A stretch of 5,963 nucleotides of DNA, taken from the NCBI GenBank assembly GCA_024653645.1, contig JANLHK010000090.1, positions 1 to 5,963 on the forward strand, in the 5' to 3' direction. The position numbers and the translations under genes are program-made. Origin of the DNA: Candidatus Roizmanbacteria bacterium (lineage in GTDB: Bacteria; Patescibacteriota; Microgenomatia; UBA1406). The notes beneath the pieces were generated by a model. The model was given only the letters and a program-made list of their open reading frames with translations, was not told the origin of the DNA and ran no database searches. Positions within the stretch are counted from its first letter, which is position 1, and each line of letters opens with the position of its first letter. Positions 1-4,860 of this stretch are shown one piece after another.

Positions 1-779
1 TCGGCAAGAGCTTTGCGCGTTGCTGTTCCTTGATCATCATACTCATCGGTATAGTACAGCATTGAATACGGAAATGACTTTGATACGGGTGCCCACAAAA
101 CAGTGGGATAGTTTTTTCCTGTAATAGCTAGAGTAGCCAGCGCAATATGTCCGCCATTGCTGTGCCCCCATAATTGTACATCGTCAATATCGGCCGTTAT
201 AGCGCCTTCGTACTGCTGGTTAAGCTCAGTATTAAGGGTTGAGAGTGATGACAGGAGCGAAAGTGCCGTCGTATAGGTTTCAAACCGATCTTCAAACGAG
301 TCTTTTGAGGGAGTATCTGATGTACCAAAACCTAAGAAATCGGGAGCAAGGGTAATAAATCCCTGTTGGGTAAATTGGGCTGCAGATGGCTGTGTGCCCA
401 TTCCCGGCTCATATATCTCAGCGGGCACATATCCGCGGAACATAACAATAACCGGATACGTACCGGAGGCTTTGGGAATATTGATGAGCCCGCTCACTTT
501 TTTAGTGCTCGTACTGTTGGGAGTGTTGGGCGTTGAAAAGTAAAACAGACGCGCGGTCGAGCTGGCAGTTTCACTAACTTCCTTGCCCAAGATAATAGCT
601 GTTGGCGGAAACTTGGTTTTTTTTAGGCTGGCAAAAGAGTATGCCTGTAATGGTTTTTCTATCGGTAGTATCGTAGGTAGCGATGGACCGGATGAAGAAC
701 TATTTGTCAGCAGGTGGTAGATATAGCCTGCTTCAATAAGCGAAACTGCTATAGCAATAAACAGCAACGCATTTTTCAT
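1..779 (-). CDS. Membrane-anchored alpha/beta hydrolase (prolyl oligopeptidase/dienelactone hydrolase-like), 3' end missing
   Basis: The gene reads leftward from ATG 779-777 and runs off the left edge, so about 259 N-terminal residues are visible. Residues 1-24 begin MKNALLFIAIAVSL and form one hydrophobic segment with no lipobox cysteine. This suggests an uncleaved anchor or signal peptide, with the catalytic domain outside the membrane. A Ser/Thr-rich linker follows (about 26-60). The alpha/beta-hydrolase core begins near residue 95. It shows strand PVIVMFRGY (109-117, probable oxyanion-hole region), FITLAPDFLGFG (141-152), and the nucleophile elbow GHSNGG (205-210) with Ser207 at bases 159-161. 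The acid and histidine of the triad must lie beyond the edge. The substrate cannot be told; an esterase or peptidase is equally possible. The start is supported by a -10-like TAGAAT exactly 6 nt upstream. It is divergent from the 843 gene. The hydrolase fold is near certain and the subfamily is inferred. Confidence 0.85.
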   Translation of the reverse strand, partial: MKNALLFIAIAVSLIEAGYIYHLLTNSSSSGPSLPTILPIEKPLQAYSFASLKKTKFPPTAIILGKEVSETASSTARLFYFSTPNTPNSTSTKKVSGLINIPKASGTYPVIVMFRGYVPAEIYEPGMGTQPSAAQFTQQGFITLAPDFLGFGTSDTPSKDSFEDRFETYTTALSLLSSLSTLNTELNQQYEGAITADIDDVQLWGHSNGGHIALATLAITGKNYPTVLWAPVSKSFPYSMLYYTDEYDDQGTATRKALA

Positions 780-785
780 ACCAGC

Positions 786-791
786 ATTCTA
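786..791 (-). promoter_or_regulatory. -10-like hexamer TAGAAT for the hydrolase gene
   Basis: On the minus strand TAGAAT (5/6 to TATAAT) is followed by 6 nt and then ATG at 779. Counting the last hexamer base as -7 puts +1 on the A of the ATG, so the predicted mRNA is leaderless. No good -35 is visible. A second possible -10, TATGAT on the minus strand at 814-809, would instead give a leader of about 24 nt. Confidence 0.4.
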
Positions 792-825
792 ACTCTTTTT
801 TTAACTAGATCATAGTCCCATAGTA

Positions 826-834
826 TGATATACT
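826..834 (+). promoter_or_regulatory. Extended -10 TGATATACT before the 843-1538 pair
   Basis: TGnTATACT matches the extended -10 form and ends 8 nt before ATG 843, so the transcript would have a leader of about 2 nt. An overlapping alternative is TATGAT at 824-829 with a 17-bp spacer to TTAACT at 801-806 (4/6 to TTGACA), which puts +1 near 836. Both place the upstream in-frame ATG at 825 before +1, which argues against 825 as the start. Confidence 0.45.
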
Positions 835-842
835 CGTTGGTT

Positions 843-1292
843 ATGGCAGAGCGAATGAGTCCTGAAAAAGTCAGGGAACAAAATAAAGCAACTTGGAAAT
901 CGCTGAGCTTTCTGAATAAATTACGGAAAGTTGCGACCGATCAGTTAGCTATGTTTGGCGTATCGCGAGCTACGGATGTCGGCGCTGTTATCGGAGGTGC
1001 GGGGCTGGCTACGGCTGCTCTGGGTAACCCCGCTGGACTGTTGTTTGCTCCGGCTGCTATCGTAGGACCATCATTTGAACACGAGCTCGCTGCCCGCAAT
1101 GCGGGAAAATTCGAGAAAAATATGTGGAGAGGCCTTAGTGCTGCACTACCACTTTCTATTGCAACGCTCATGATTGGATTGTCAAATCCTGCTCTTGCAC
1201 CCTTTATCATACCCGGCACGATTGGCGCCGGTGCCAGTTCCATTGGACTATTAATCTCACGGACCTTTATTGCCCGTCATCGCAAGATATAA
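843..1292 (+). CDS. Gly/Ala-rich small integral membrane protein, function unknown
   Basis: I do not recognise this 149-residue protein. From ATG 843 it has a basic, polar N-terminus (about 1-42, with clusters such as NKLRKVATDQ), then Gly/Ala-rich hydrophobic stretches near 45-75, 98-113 and 116-139, and a basic tail ending RHRKI. The hydrophobic parts contain small-residue runs such as VIGGAGLATAALG and PGTIGAGASS, which suit tightly packed membrane helices. Two or three membrane passes with an inside-positive tail are likely. An in-frame ATG at 825 would add MIYSLV. I prefer 843 because the probable -10 elements overlap 825; ATG 855 (MSPEK) is also possible. The stop is 6 bp before the small acidic protein at 1299, so the two are probably co-transcribed. 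The reading frame is convincing but the function is open. Confidence 0.75.
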   Translation: MAERMSPEKVREQNKATWKSLSFLNKLRKVATDQLAMFGVSRATDVGAVIGGAGLATAALGNPAGLLFAPAAIVGPSFEHELAARNAGKFEKNMWRGLSAALPLSIATLMIGLSNPALAPFIIPGTIGAGASSIGLLISRTFIARHRKI

Positions 1293-1298
1293 CCGGTT

Positions 1299-1538
1299 AT
1301 GGATACTAAATCTGCATTAATGGGCGTACTCGATATTATTGGTTTTGAAGCAGATAAAGAGGCATTTGTCACTGAGTTTATTGAGACTTCAATTCAACAA
1401 GCTGCTGATGAAAGCGCTATTGAACAGACTTTTGCCCGTAATTTTTATGACTATATTGCCTCTATTTCAATAAGTCTTACCGAGGATACAAAAGTTGTGC
1501 TCGCACAGTATCTCCATTCGCTTAGCAGTAGTGTTTGA
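1299..1538 (+). CDS. Small acidic helical protein, function unknown
   Basis: This is a 79-residue protein with about 13 Asp/Glu against few Lys/Arg, no membrane segment and no signal peptide. It looks mostly alpha-helical: a first helix around MGVLDIIGF, a second through EAFVTEFIETSIQQAADE, then NFYDYIASISISL and VVLAQYLHSL. I do not recognise a family. It begins 6 bp after the stop of the membrane protein with no Shine-Dalgarno sequence, so it probably depends on read-through or translational coupling from that gene. A soluble acidic partner for the basic N-terminus of the upstream protein is conceivable but is only inference. It ends in TGA, which shows TGA is a stop here, and it is convergent with the gene ending at 1556. 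Confidence 0.65.
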   Translation: MDTKSALMGVLDIIGFEADKEAFVTEFIETSIQQAADESAIEQTFARNFYDYIASISISLTEDTKVVLAQYLHSLSSSV

Positions 1539-1555
1539 CACTAATTGACAGGGAT

Positions 1556-1957
1556 TTATTTTTGAAGATTCTGAACATTTCGCTGCAGTATATCAAGCCT
1601 TTTTTCGATTCTCTCTAAAACACGTGAAAATTCCGCATCAGTGATATCATCTTCTTGAACATCTTCCTGAATGGTATCAATATCCTTCTCTATTTCATCA
1701 ATATCCTCTTCAACATCCTCAAGACTTTCCGATGCTTTGTTTACCGTCATTTGAATAAATAACGCCAGATAAATGGCCTCTACTGATAAGAGCGTTGTTA
1801 ATAGGAGTAACACTTGGCCAATATCCCAGCCAAAAAACATAAGCAAAAATATACTGCAAAAAAATGCCGTATGGATAATAATTGACTGTGGCGTGCCCAG
1901 AGCTGTTGTTACCCGCTCGGATAGTGAATCAAGTATCGTTATTTTACGTTTTTTCAT
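1556..1957 (-). CDS. DUF1003-like two-helix membrane protein with C-terminal coiled coil
   Basis: The protein has 133 residues. A short basic N-terminus (MKKRKITILDSLSERV) leads into GTPQSIIIHT, then two membrane helices at about 25-43 and 47-70. The second ends LSVEAIYLALFIQMTVNKASE, close to the SLEAIF..F...QNR pattern of DUF1003 and also reminiscent of the low-affinity iron permease family. From about 74 the chain is very acidic with clean heptad spacing (V82, I86/I89, I93, I96, V100). A break at DDITDAEF is followed by a second helix with I117, L121, L124, V128, L131. A cytoplasmic coiled coil that drives oligomerisation is therefore likely. No transport or enzymatic motif is visible. ATG 1957 is supported by an extended -10 directly upstream. 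It lies 49 nt after ogt in the same direction and may have its own promoter. The family call is by motif resemblance only. Confidence 0.75.
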   Translation of the reverse strand: MKKRKITILDSLSERVTTALGTPQSIIIHTAFFCSIFLLMFFGWDIGQVLLLLTTLLSVEAIYLALFIQMTVNKASESLEDVEEDIDEIEKDIDTIQEDVQEDDITDAEFSRVLERIEKRLDILQRNVQNLQK

Positions 1958-1962
1958 ACATT

Positions 1963-1978
1963 AGTATAACATATTATA
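1963..1978 (-). promoter_or_regulatory. Tandem -10 elements for the DUF1003-like gene
   Basis: Reading leftward, a consensus TATAAT (1978-1973) is followed by an extended -10 TGTTATACT (1971-1963), then 5 nt and ATG 1957. The nearer element puts +1 at the start codon itself; the farther one gives a leader of about 9 nt. No clear -35 is visible. Confidence 0.5.
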
Positions 1979-2006
1979 GAGCCAATTGACGGCCCCAGAT
2001 CTACGT

Positions 2007-2489
2007 TTAGACTGAGTGTTTTTCGAGGGAAAGAAGGTGCTGCTTTCGTTTCAGTCCTCCGCCGTATCCGCCCAGACCACCATTCTTACTAATGACCCGG
2101 TGGCAGGGAATAATAATAACCAATGGATTTTTACCTATCGCTGTTCCGACAGCGCGTACCGCCTTGGGACTCCGTATGGATTGCGCAATATCGCTGTATG
2201 ATTTTGTTGCGGCATACGGAATATGAATGAGCGCAGCCCATACTTTTTCCTGTAAAGGAGTGCCCAGAGCTGCAATGGGTGTGGCAAATGTCTTACGTTT
2301 ATGGTTAAAGTACTCATTGAGTTCCCTTTTGATGGAAGCTAAGGGCTTGGTCACTTGAGCAATGGTATCTTGTTGCAGGACGCTGTGTTTGCTATCGGCA
2401 AAATCCAGAGCCACCAGTGTATGTTCATTGGAAATAGCAAGCAGGGTTCCTAAGGGAGAATCAATAAGGGTGTGATACAGTAATTGCAT
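2007..2489 (-). CDS. ogt: Methylated-DNA--[protein]-cysteine S-methyltransferase (O6-alkylguanine-DNA alkyltransferase)
   Basis: This suicide DNA-repair protein moves the alkyl group from O6-alkylguanine (and O4-alkylthymine) to its own cysteine. From ATG 2489 it has 160 residues, the usual single-domain length. The N-terminal half (YHTLIDSPLGTLLAIS) is the ribonuclease-like domain. The C-terminal half carries TPLQEKVWAAL (77-87), PYAATKSYSDIA (91-102), the helix-turn-helix segment with the finger arginine at R113 in VRAVGTAIGKNP, the active-site IPCHRV with Cys129, and the GGYGGGLKRKQHLL tail typical of Ogt/MGMT. The frame is open to 2540, but the extra 17 residues overlap rsmA and do not look like the family N-terminus. 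ATG 2489 also has a perfect TATAAT 6 nt upstream. It follows rsmA by 7 nt. No Ada-type sensor domain is present, so it is a stand-alone Ogt/MGMT type. Confidence 0.95.
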   Translation of the reverse strand: MQLLYHTLIDSPLGTLLAISNEHTLVALDFADSKHSVLQQDTIAQVTKPLASIKRELNEYFNHKRKTFATPIAALGTPLQEKVWAALIHIPYAATKSYSDIAQSIRSPKAVRAVGTAIGKNPLVIIIPCHRVISKNGGLGGYGGGLKRKQHLLSLEKHSV

Positions 2490-2495
2490 GCTGTT

Positions 2496-2501
2496 ATTAT
2501 A
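2496..2501 (-). promoter_or_regulatory. Consensus -10 TATAAT of ogt, overlapping the rsmA stop codon
   Basis: On the minus strand a perfect TATAAT lies 6 nt before ATG 2489, so the predicted +1 is the A of the start codon. Its third to fifth bases are the TAA stop of rsmA (2499-2497). No good -35 is seen, so ogt may be transcribed both from here and by read-through from rsmA. Confidence 0.45.
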
Positions 2502-3342
2502 TCCCATTAAACCACGACGTGAGTAAATTTGGAATAGCAAAATAATATTCCGGCTTGATATTGTAAGTGAGCTTTTCTAATTCTTCATCAGGCAGAGCCA
2601 GTCTCGTCATTAATTCCCTCGCCTGTTTTTTGGTTATCTTTTTGTGCTTTAAATTCCAGGCTGCGTCAATAATTCCCTCACGTACAGCATTTTTTACCTT
2701 GACGTGCTCATGATTGTACAGGTACTGCCGCAGATAGAGGTCGAAGTTGTTACTACTTATAGGATCCTCAGTTCGCTTAAAACAGATAATCGCCGATGTG
2801 GTATTCGGTTGAGGATAAAATGCTGTTTTGGGAACATCCATGATGATATGTGCCGTAAAGAATGCCCCCAGTATCGGCTCATGATTCACTTTTTCGGCGA
2901 GGGACTTTGGAGCCAGCCATACCAAGTCACCCTGGTACCATGCATAGTTGGTGTAATTATGCAGCATATTCTGTGCCTGGCTGTACGGAATACTGGCTAC
3001 GACCTTAGTGAAGGGCTTTGTTGTTTCACGAAATGACCGGTTATTGATCAATTGGTATGCGTTACCATACACTATCTGTACGTTTGAGGGGAGCGTATCG
3101 AGCACAGGTTTAAAGCGTTCATCAATTTCAATGGAGACTACCTCTGCAGCCTGTTGAGCTAACTCTCGGGTAATAAAACCCAAACCCGGACCTACTTCAA
3201 GTACCCGGTCAGCATGAGTTATATGGGCGCTTTCTACCAGCTGGGCAATAATAGTCGGATCAATAAGGAAAAACTGATCTTTGGCTATATCAGCAGGATT
3301 CTTTTCAAGAAATTGTTTCGTTTCCTTAAGCAGCTGTTCCAT
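2497..3342 (-). CDS. rsmA: rRNA adenine N6-dimethyltransferase family protein (RsmA/KsgA-like)
   Basis: This SAM-dependent enzyme is expected to dimethylate the two adenines in the 3'-terminal hairpin of 16S rRNA during late small-subunit assembly. It has 281 residues, the usual RsmA length. Visible features: N-terminal KDQFFLIDPTII (21-32, like the family's Q-HFL-D segment), SAM motif I VLEVGPGLGFITREL (47-61), acidic motif II VVSIEIDERF (68-77), YGNAYQL (92-98), motif IV VVASIPY (114-120), and the FYPQPNTTSAIICF segment (175-188). The C-terminal helical domain contains KITKKQARELM (235-245). Motif IV has Ser117 where most relatives have Asn (NLPY/NIPY). Erm-type 23S methylases are in the same superfamily, but the length and C-terminal domain favour RsmA. 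ATG 3342 starts 2 nt after the GNAT stop with no Shine-Dalgarno sequence, so coupling to GNAT is likely. Confidence 0.87.
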   Translation of the reverse strand: MEQLLKETKQFLEKNPADIAKDQFFLIDPTIIAQLVESAHITHADRVLEVGPGLGFITRELAQQAAEVVSIEIDERFKPVLDTLPSNVQIVYGNAYQLINNRSFRETTKPFTKVVASIPYSQAQNMLHNYTNYAWYQGDLVWLAPKSLAEKVNHEPILGAFFTAHIIMDVPKTAFYPQPNTTSAIICFKRTEDPISSNNFDLYLRQYLYNHEHVKVKNAVREGIIDAAWNLKHKKITKKQARELMTRLALPDEELEKLTYNIKPEYYFAIPNLLTSWFNGI

Positions 3343-3344
3343 TA

Positions 3345-3776
3345 CTACCGGTTCTTTTCCATTTTAATAAGCTCTACCCAGCCGGTTGGCACAAAACCTA
3401 ATGACTGGTACCAGGTAAATGATTTCAGCTTGGCATGAGCAGAAAGACTCACTGCCACGAGATCGTTCTTTTTTGCGTATTCAAGGGCAGCGGTTATCAG
3501 CATGGTGCCGATACCGTTCTTTTGAAACTGGGGATGCACGGCAATGGTATCAATATACAACTCAGTTCCCGCGACCTTGGTAAGGGGAAATGCCAACAGT
3601 ACCCCTACAATAGCAGTGCCCTTTTTTACGACATAATGACATTCGCCAAAATAACTTTCGATAATATGTTTTTTTGCACGCTCCCGCGTCCATTTTTCAC
3701 CCGCTGCCGTAAAAGTAGCATAGAACAGATCAGCAACTTCATCTATGTGTTCAGGGGTCATGTGTTCTGGTGTCAT
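3345..3776 (-). CDS. GNAT-family N-acetyltransferase
   Basis: The protein has 143 residues, one GNAT domain. N-terminal helices (about 8-42) lead to the strand CHYVVKKGTAIVGVLLAF (46-63). The core strand LYIDTIAVHPQFQ (73-85) runs into the acetyl-CoA pyrophosphate loop QKNGIG (85-90), a form of the Q/R-x-x-G-x-G/A motif. Then come helix TMLITAALEYAKK, strand VAVSLSAHA, and the closing KSFTWYQSLGFVPTGWVELIKM typical of motif B. The acceptor cannot be predicted; a small-molecule amine or a protein N-terminus is possible. Its position directly before rsmA fits a housekeeping role but does not prove one. The first five residues MTPEH are repeated at 6-10 by a 15-bp tandem duplication, so ATG 3776 and ATG 3761 are both possible starts. 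I chose 3776 because it lies 9 nt after an extended -10. Confidence 0.9.
   Translation of the reverse strand: MTPEHMTPEHIDEVADLFYATFTAAGEKWTRERAKKHIIESYFGECHYVVKKGTAIVGVLLAFPLTKVAGTELYIDTIAVHPQFQKNGIGTMLITAALEYAKKNDLVAVSLSAHAKLKSFTWYQSLGFVPTGWVELIKMEKNR
3747..3776 (-). repeat. 15-bp tandem duplication at the GNAT start codon
   Basis: On the minus strand ATGACACCAGAACAC is followed directly by ATGACCCCTGAACAC, a 13/15 match. The duplication keeps the frame, gives MTPEHMTPEH, and doubles the start codon. Confidence 0.8.
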
Positions 3777-3785
3777 GTGGGGGTT

Positions 3786-3794
3786 ATTGTATCA
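3786..3794 (-). promoter_or_regulatory. Extended -10 TGATACAAT for the GNAT-rsmA unit
   Basis: On the minus strand TGnTACAAT ends 9 nt before ATG 3776, predicting a leader of about 3 nt. It lies back to back with the regulator's -10 (3801-3806) in a 36-bp divergent intergenic gap. Each promoter's -35 zone would overlap the start of the other gene. Confidence 0.45.
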
Positions 3795-3800
3795 ATTTAG

Positions 3801-3806
3801 TAAAAT
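3801..3806 (+). promoter_or_regulatory. -10-like TAAAAT for the CRP/FNR regulator gene
   Basis: TAAAAT (5/6 to TATAAT) is followed by exactly 6 nt and then GTG 3813, placing the predicted +1 on the G of the start codon. No -35 match is visible and no TTGAT-N4-ATCAA box lies in the gap, so autoregulation through such a box is not supported. Confidence 0.4.
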
Positions 3807-3812
3807 GGTAGT

Positions 3813-4460
3813 GTGGACGAAACTATCCTTAAGAACATAGACACATTTTTTACCCAGTATTATCATCAAACCTACAAAAAGGGCGAAATCCTTATCCGCG
3901 TTGATGAAAGTCCATTGGGAGTGTATTACCTAAAAGAGGGATACGTTAAGCAGTATGCGATATCCAAAAAAGGCGAGGAGGTGGTTATTAATATATTTAA
4001 GCCCATTGCATTTTTCCCCATGTCATGGGCCATAAACCACACACCCAACGCATACTTCTACGAGGCTATGACTGATCTCAGTCTGTGGCGTGCGCCGCGT
4101 GATGCGGTTATTACTTTTATTAAATCGAACCCTGACGTATTGTATGGCCTGGTAAGCCGCGTGTATAAAGGCGTAGACGGTGTATTTATGCGCATGGTAC
4201 ACCTGATGTCAGGTAGCGGTTATTCGCGGTTACTACTGGAGTTGATTATTCAGTCAAAACGATTCGGTACACAAAGCAAGGGTGCAGTTGAAATAACTAT
4301 TTCAGAAAAGGACCTTGCCGCTCAATCAGGCATGACCAGTGAAACCATCAGTCGCGCAATGAGAATATTAAAAGATAAACATCTACTGACCTACCGTAAA
4401 AGTGTATTGCGTATACCGGATTTTAAGAAGCTAGAAAAAGAATTGGCAGAAGCCCTTTAG
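3813..4460 (+). CDS. CRP/FNR-family transcriptional regulator with FNR-type recognition helix, cysteine-free
   Basis: The 215-residue protein has the standard two-domain CRP/FNR layout. Residues about 15-100 form the cyclic-nucleotide-binding-like beta-roll (KGEILIRVDESPLGVYYLKEGYVKQYAISKKGEEVVINIF). A long dimerisation helix spans about 105-150. A winged helix-turn-helix runs from about 160 to 205: ISEKDLAAQSG (163-173), then recognition helix MTSETISRAMRIL (174-186) and wing LLTYRKSVLRIP. E177, S180 and R181 in ETISR match the FNR residues that contact TTGAT half-sites. There is no cysteine, so FNR-type iron-sulfur oxygen sensing is excluded, and the cAMP-pocket Arg/Ser signature of CRP is not evident; the effector is unknown. 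The start is GTG 3813, with no earlier start in frame and a -10 hexamer 6 nt upstream. The stop overlaps that of the convergent 4457-4810 gene by 4 nt (shared TTAG). Confidence 0.92.
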   Translation: MDETILKNIDTFFTQYYHQTYKKGEILIRVDESPLGVYYLKEGYVKQYAISKKGEEVVINIFKPIAFFPMSWAINHTPNAYFYEAMTDLSLWRAPRDAVITFIKSNPDVLYGLVSRVYKGVDGVFMRMVHLMSGSGYSRLLLELIIQSKRFGTQSKGAVEITISEKDLAAQSGMTSETISRAMRILKDKHLLTYRKSVLRIPDFKKLEKELAEAL

Positions 4461-4810
4461 TAGGTAGCTTTGGTAATGATTTCATTAGTGGGCACTATTC
4501 TATTTTTGTTGTTTACATTGGTAGGCAGCCCAGTCAGTAATAAGTATCCTTGCCACTTTCCCTCGCCGACCAGTAACTCGAGATGAACCAGATCAGTTAA
4601 TGTGGGCTCATCCTGTACATCATACAGGCGGTACCTACCCGTACAGAGCACATGATCTATCTGGTGCTTCTTATGTGATGTCACCAGCAGTTCTCCCCTA
4701 TCTGCAACAGGTACCCAGGCAAAGGTTTTTTTCCTGTCAAGCGTCAGTATTTTTGTTTGATTTTTCGTTTCAATAAGACAATACCCTCCTTCACGAAGTA
4801 GTTTTATCAT
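4457..4810 (-). CDS. Unrecognised 117-residue beta-rich protein, predicted target of an FNR-type box
   Basis: I cannot assign a family. There is no signal peptide or membrane helix, so it is probably cytosolic. It alternates hydrophobic and polar residues in a way that suggests mostly beta strands: GGYCLIETKN, TKILTLDRKKTFAWVPV (19-35), GELLVTSHKKHQIDHVLCTGRYRLYDV (39-65), LTDLVHLELLVGEGKWQGYLLLTGLP (71-96). It ends IVPTNEIITKATY. Two cysteines (11, 56) and several histidines (46, 49, 53, 76) are present, but no classical metal motif. ATG 4810 is supported by TATAGT 7 nt upstream. A perfect TTGAT-N4-ATCAA palindrome is centred about 41 bp upstream, the usual class II activator position, so CRP/FNR-type activation is the best guess. 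It is convergent with the regulator gene, sharing 4 nt at the stops. The frame is well supported; the function is unknown. Confidence 0.75.
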   Translation of the reverse strand: MIKLLREGGYCLIETKNQTKILTLDRKKTFAWVPVADRGELLVTSHKKHQIDHVLCTGRYRLYDVQDEPTLTDLVHLELLVGEGKWQGYLLLTGLPTNVNNKNRIVPTNEIITKATY

Positions 4811-4817
4811 GGCACAT

Positions 4818-4823
4818 ACTATA
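4818..4823 (-). promoter_or_regulatory. -10-like TATAGT for the 4457-4810 gene
   Basis: On the minus strand TATAGT (5/6) ends 7 nt before ATG 4810, giving a leader of 0-1 nt. An overlapping extended form, TGATATATA (4828-4820), is an alternative. There is no -35 match; the palindrome 4843-4860 occupies that zone, as expected for an activator-dependent promoter. Confidence 0.45.
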
Positions 4824-4842
4824 TATCAACTGCTGGGTATAT

Positions 4843-4860
4843 CATTGATCTGGATCAATG
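4843..4860. promoter_or_regulatory. FNR-type operator: palindrome with TTGAT-N4-ATCAA
   Basis: CATTGATC-TG-GATCAATG is a perfect 8-bp inverted repeat with a 2-nt centre and contains TTGATCTGGATCAA (4845-4858), an exact match to the FNR/DNR-class consensus. Its centre (4851.5) is 40.5-41.5 bp from the predicted +1 of the leftward gene. Rightward, the class II distance points to GATACT (4882-4887), upstream of the internal cupin ATG 4915. The box overlaps the outer cupin ATG at 4858, so it could act as a repressor site for a transcript from there. The likely ligand is the ETISR regulator encoded at 3813-4460. Confidence 0.7.

Noticed and set aside
825..842. ATG 825 as the start of the membrane protein
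   Set aside because: It lies inside the candidate -10 elements, upstream of any predicted +1.
941..1243. Minus-strand open frame of 100 codons opposite the membrane protein
   Set aside because: It is the antisense shadow of the Gly/Ala-rich gene, with low-complexity Ala/Pro composition and no start signal.
1529..1563. Hairpin TAGTGT-TTG-ACACTA at the end of the 1299-1538 gene, followed by a T-rich stretch, as a rho-independent terminator
   Set aside because: The 6-bp stem has only two G-C pairs, it straddles the stop codon, and the T-run begins more than 10 nt past the stem.
2490..2540. N-terminal extension of ogt to ATG 2540
   Set aside because: It overlaps rsmA by 44 bases, the added residues are unlike Ogt N-termini, and the TATAAT would fall inside the coding region.
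3038..3054. TTGATCAATTGG in rsmA as a second FNR-type box
   Set aside because: The half-sites abut with no 4-nt spacer, and the sequence is inside coding sequence far from any promoter.
3786..3796. ATTG-TAT-CAAT inverted repeat in the GNAT/regulator gap as an autoregulatory site
   Set aside because: The arms are only 4 bp, the spacing does not fit TTGAT-N4-ATCAA, and the sequence is explained by the extended -10 of the GNAT gene.
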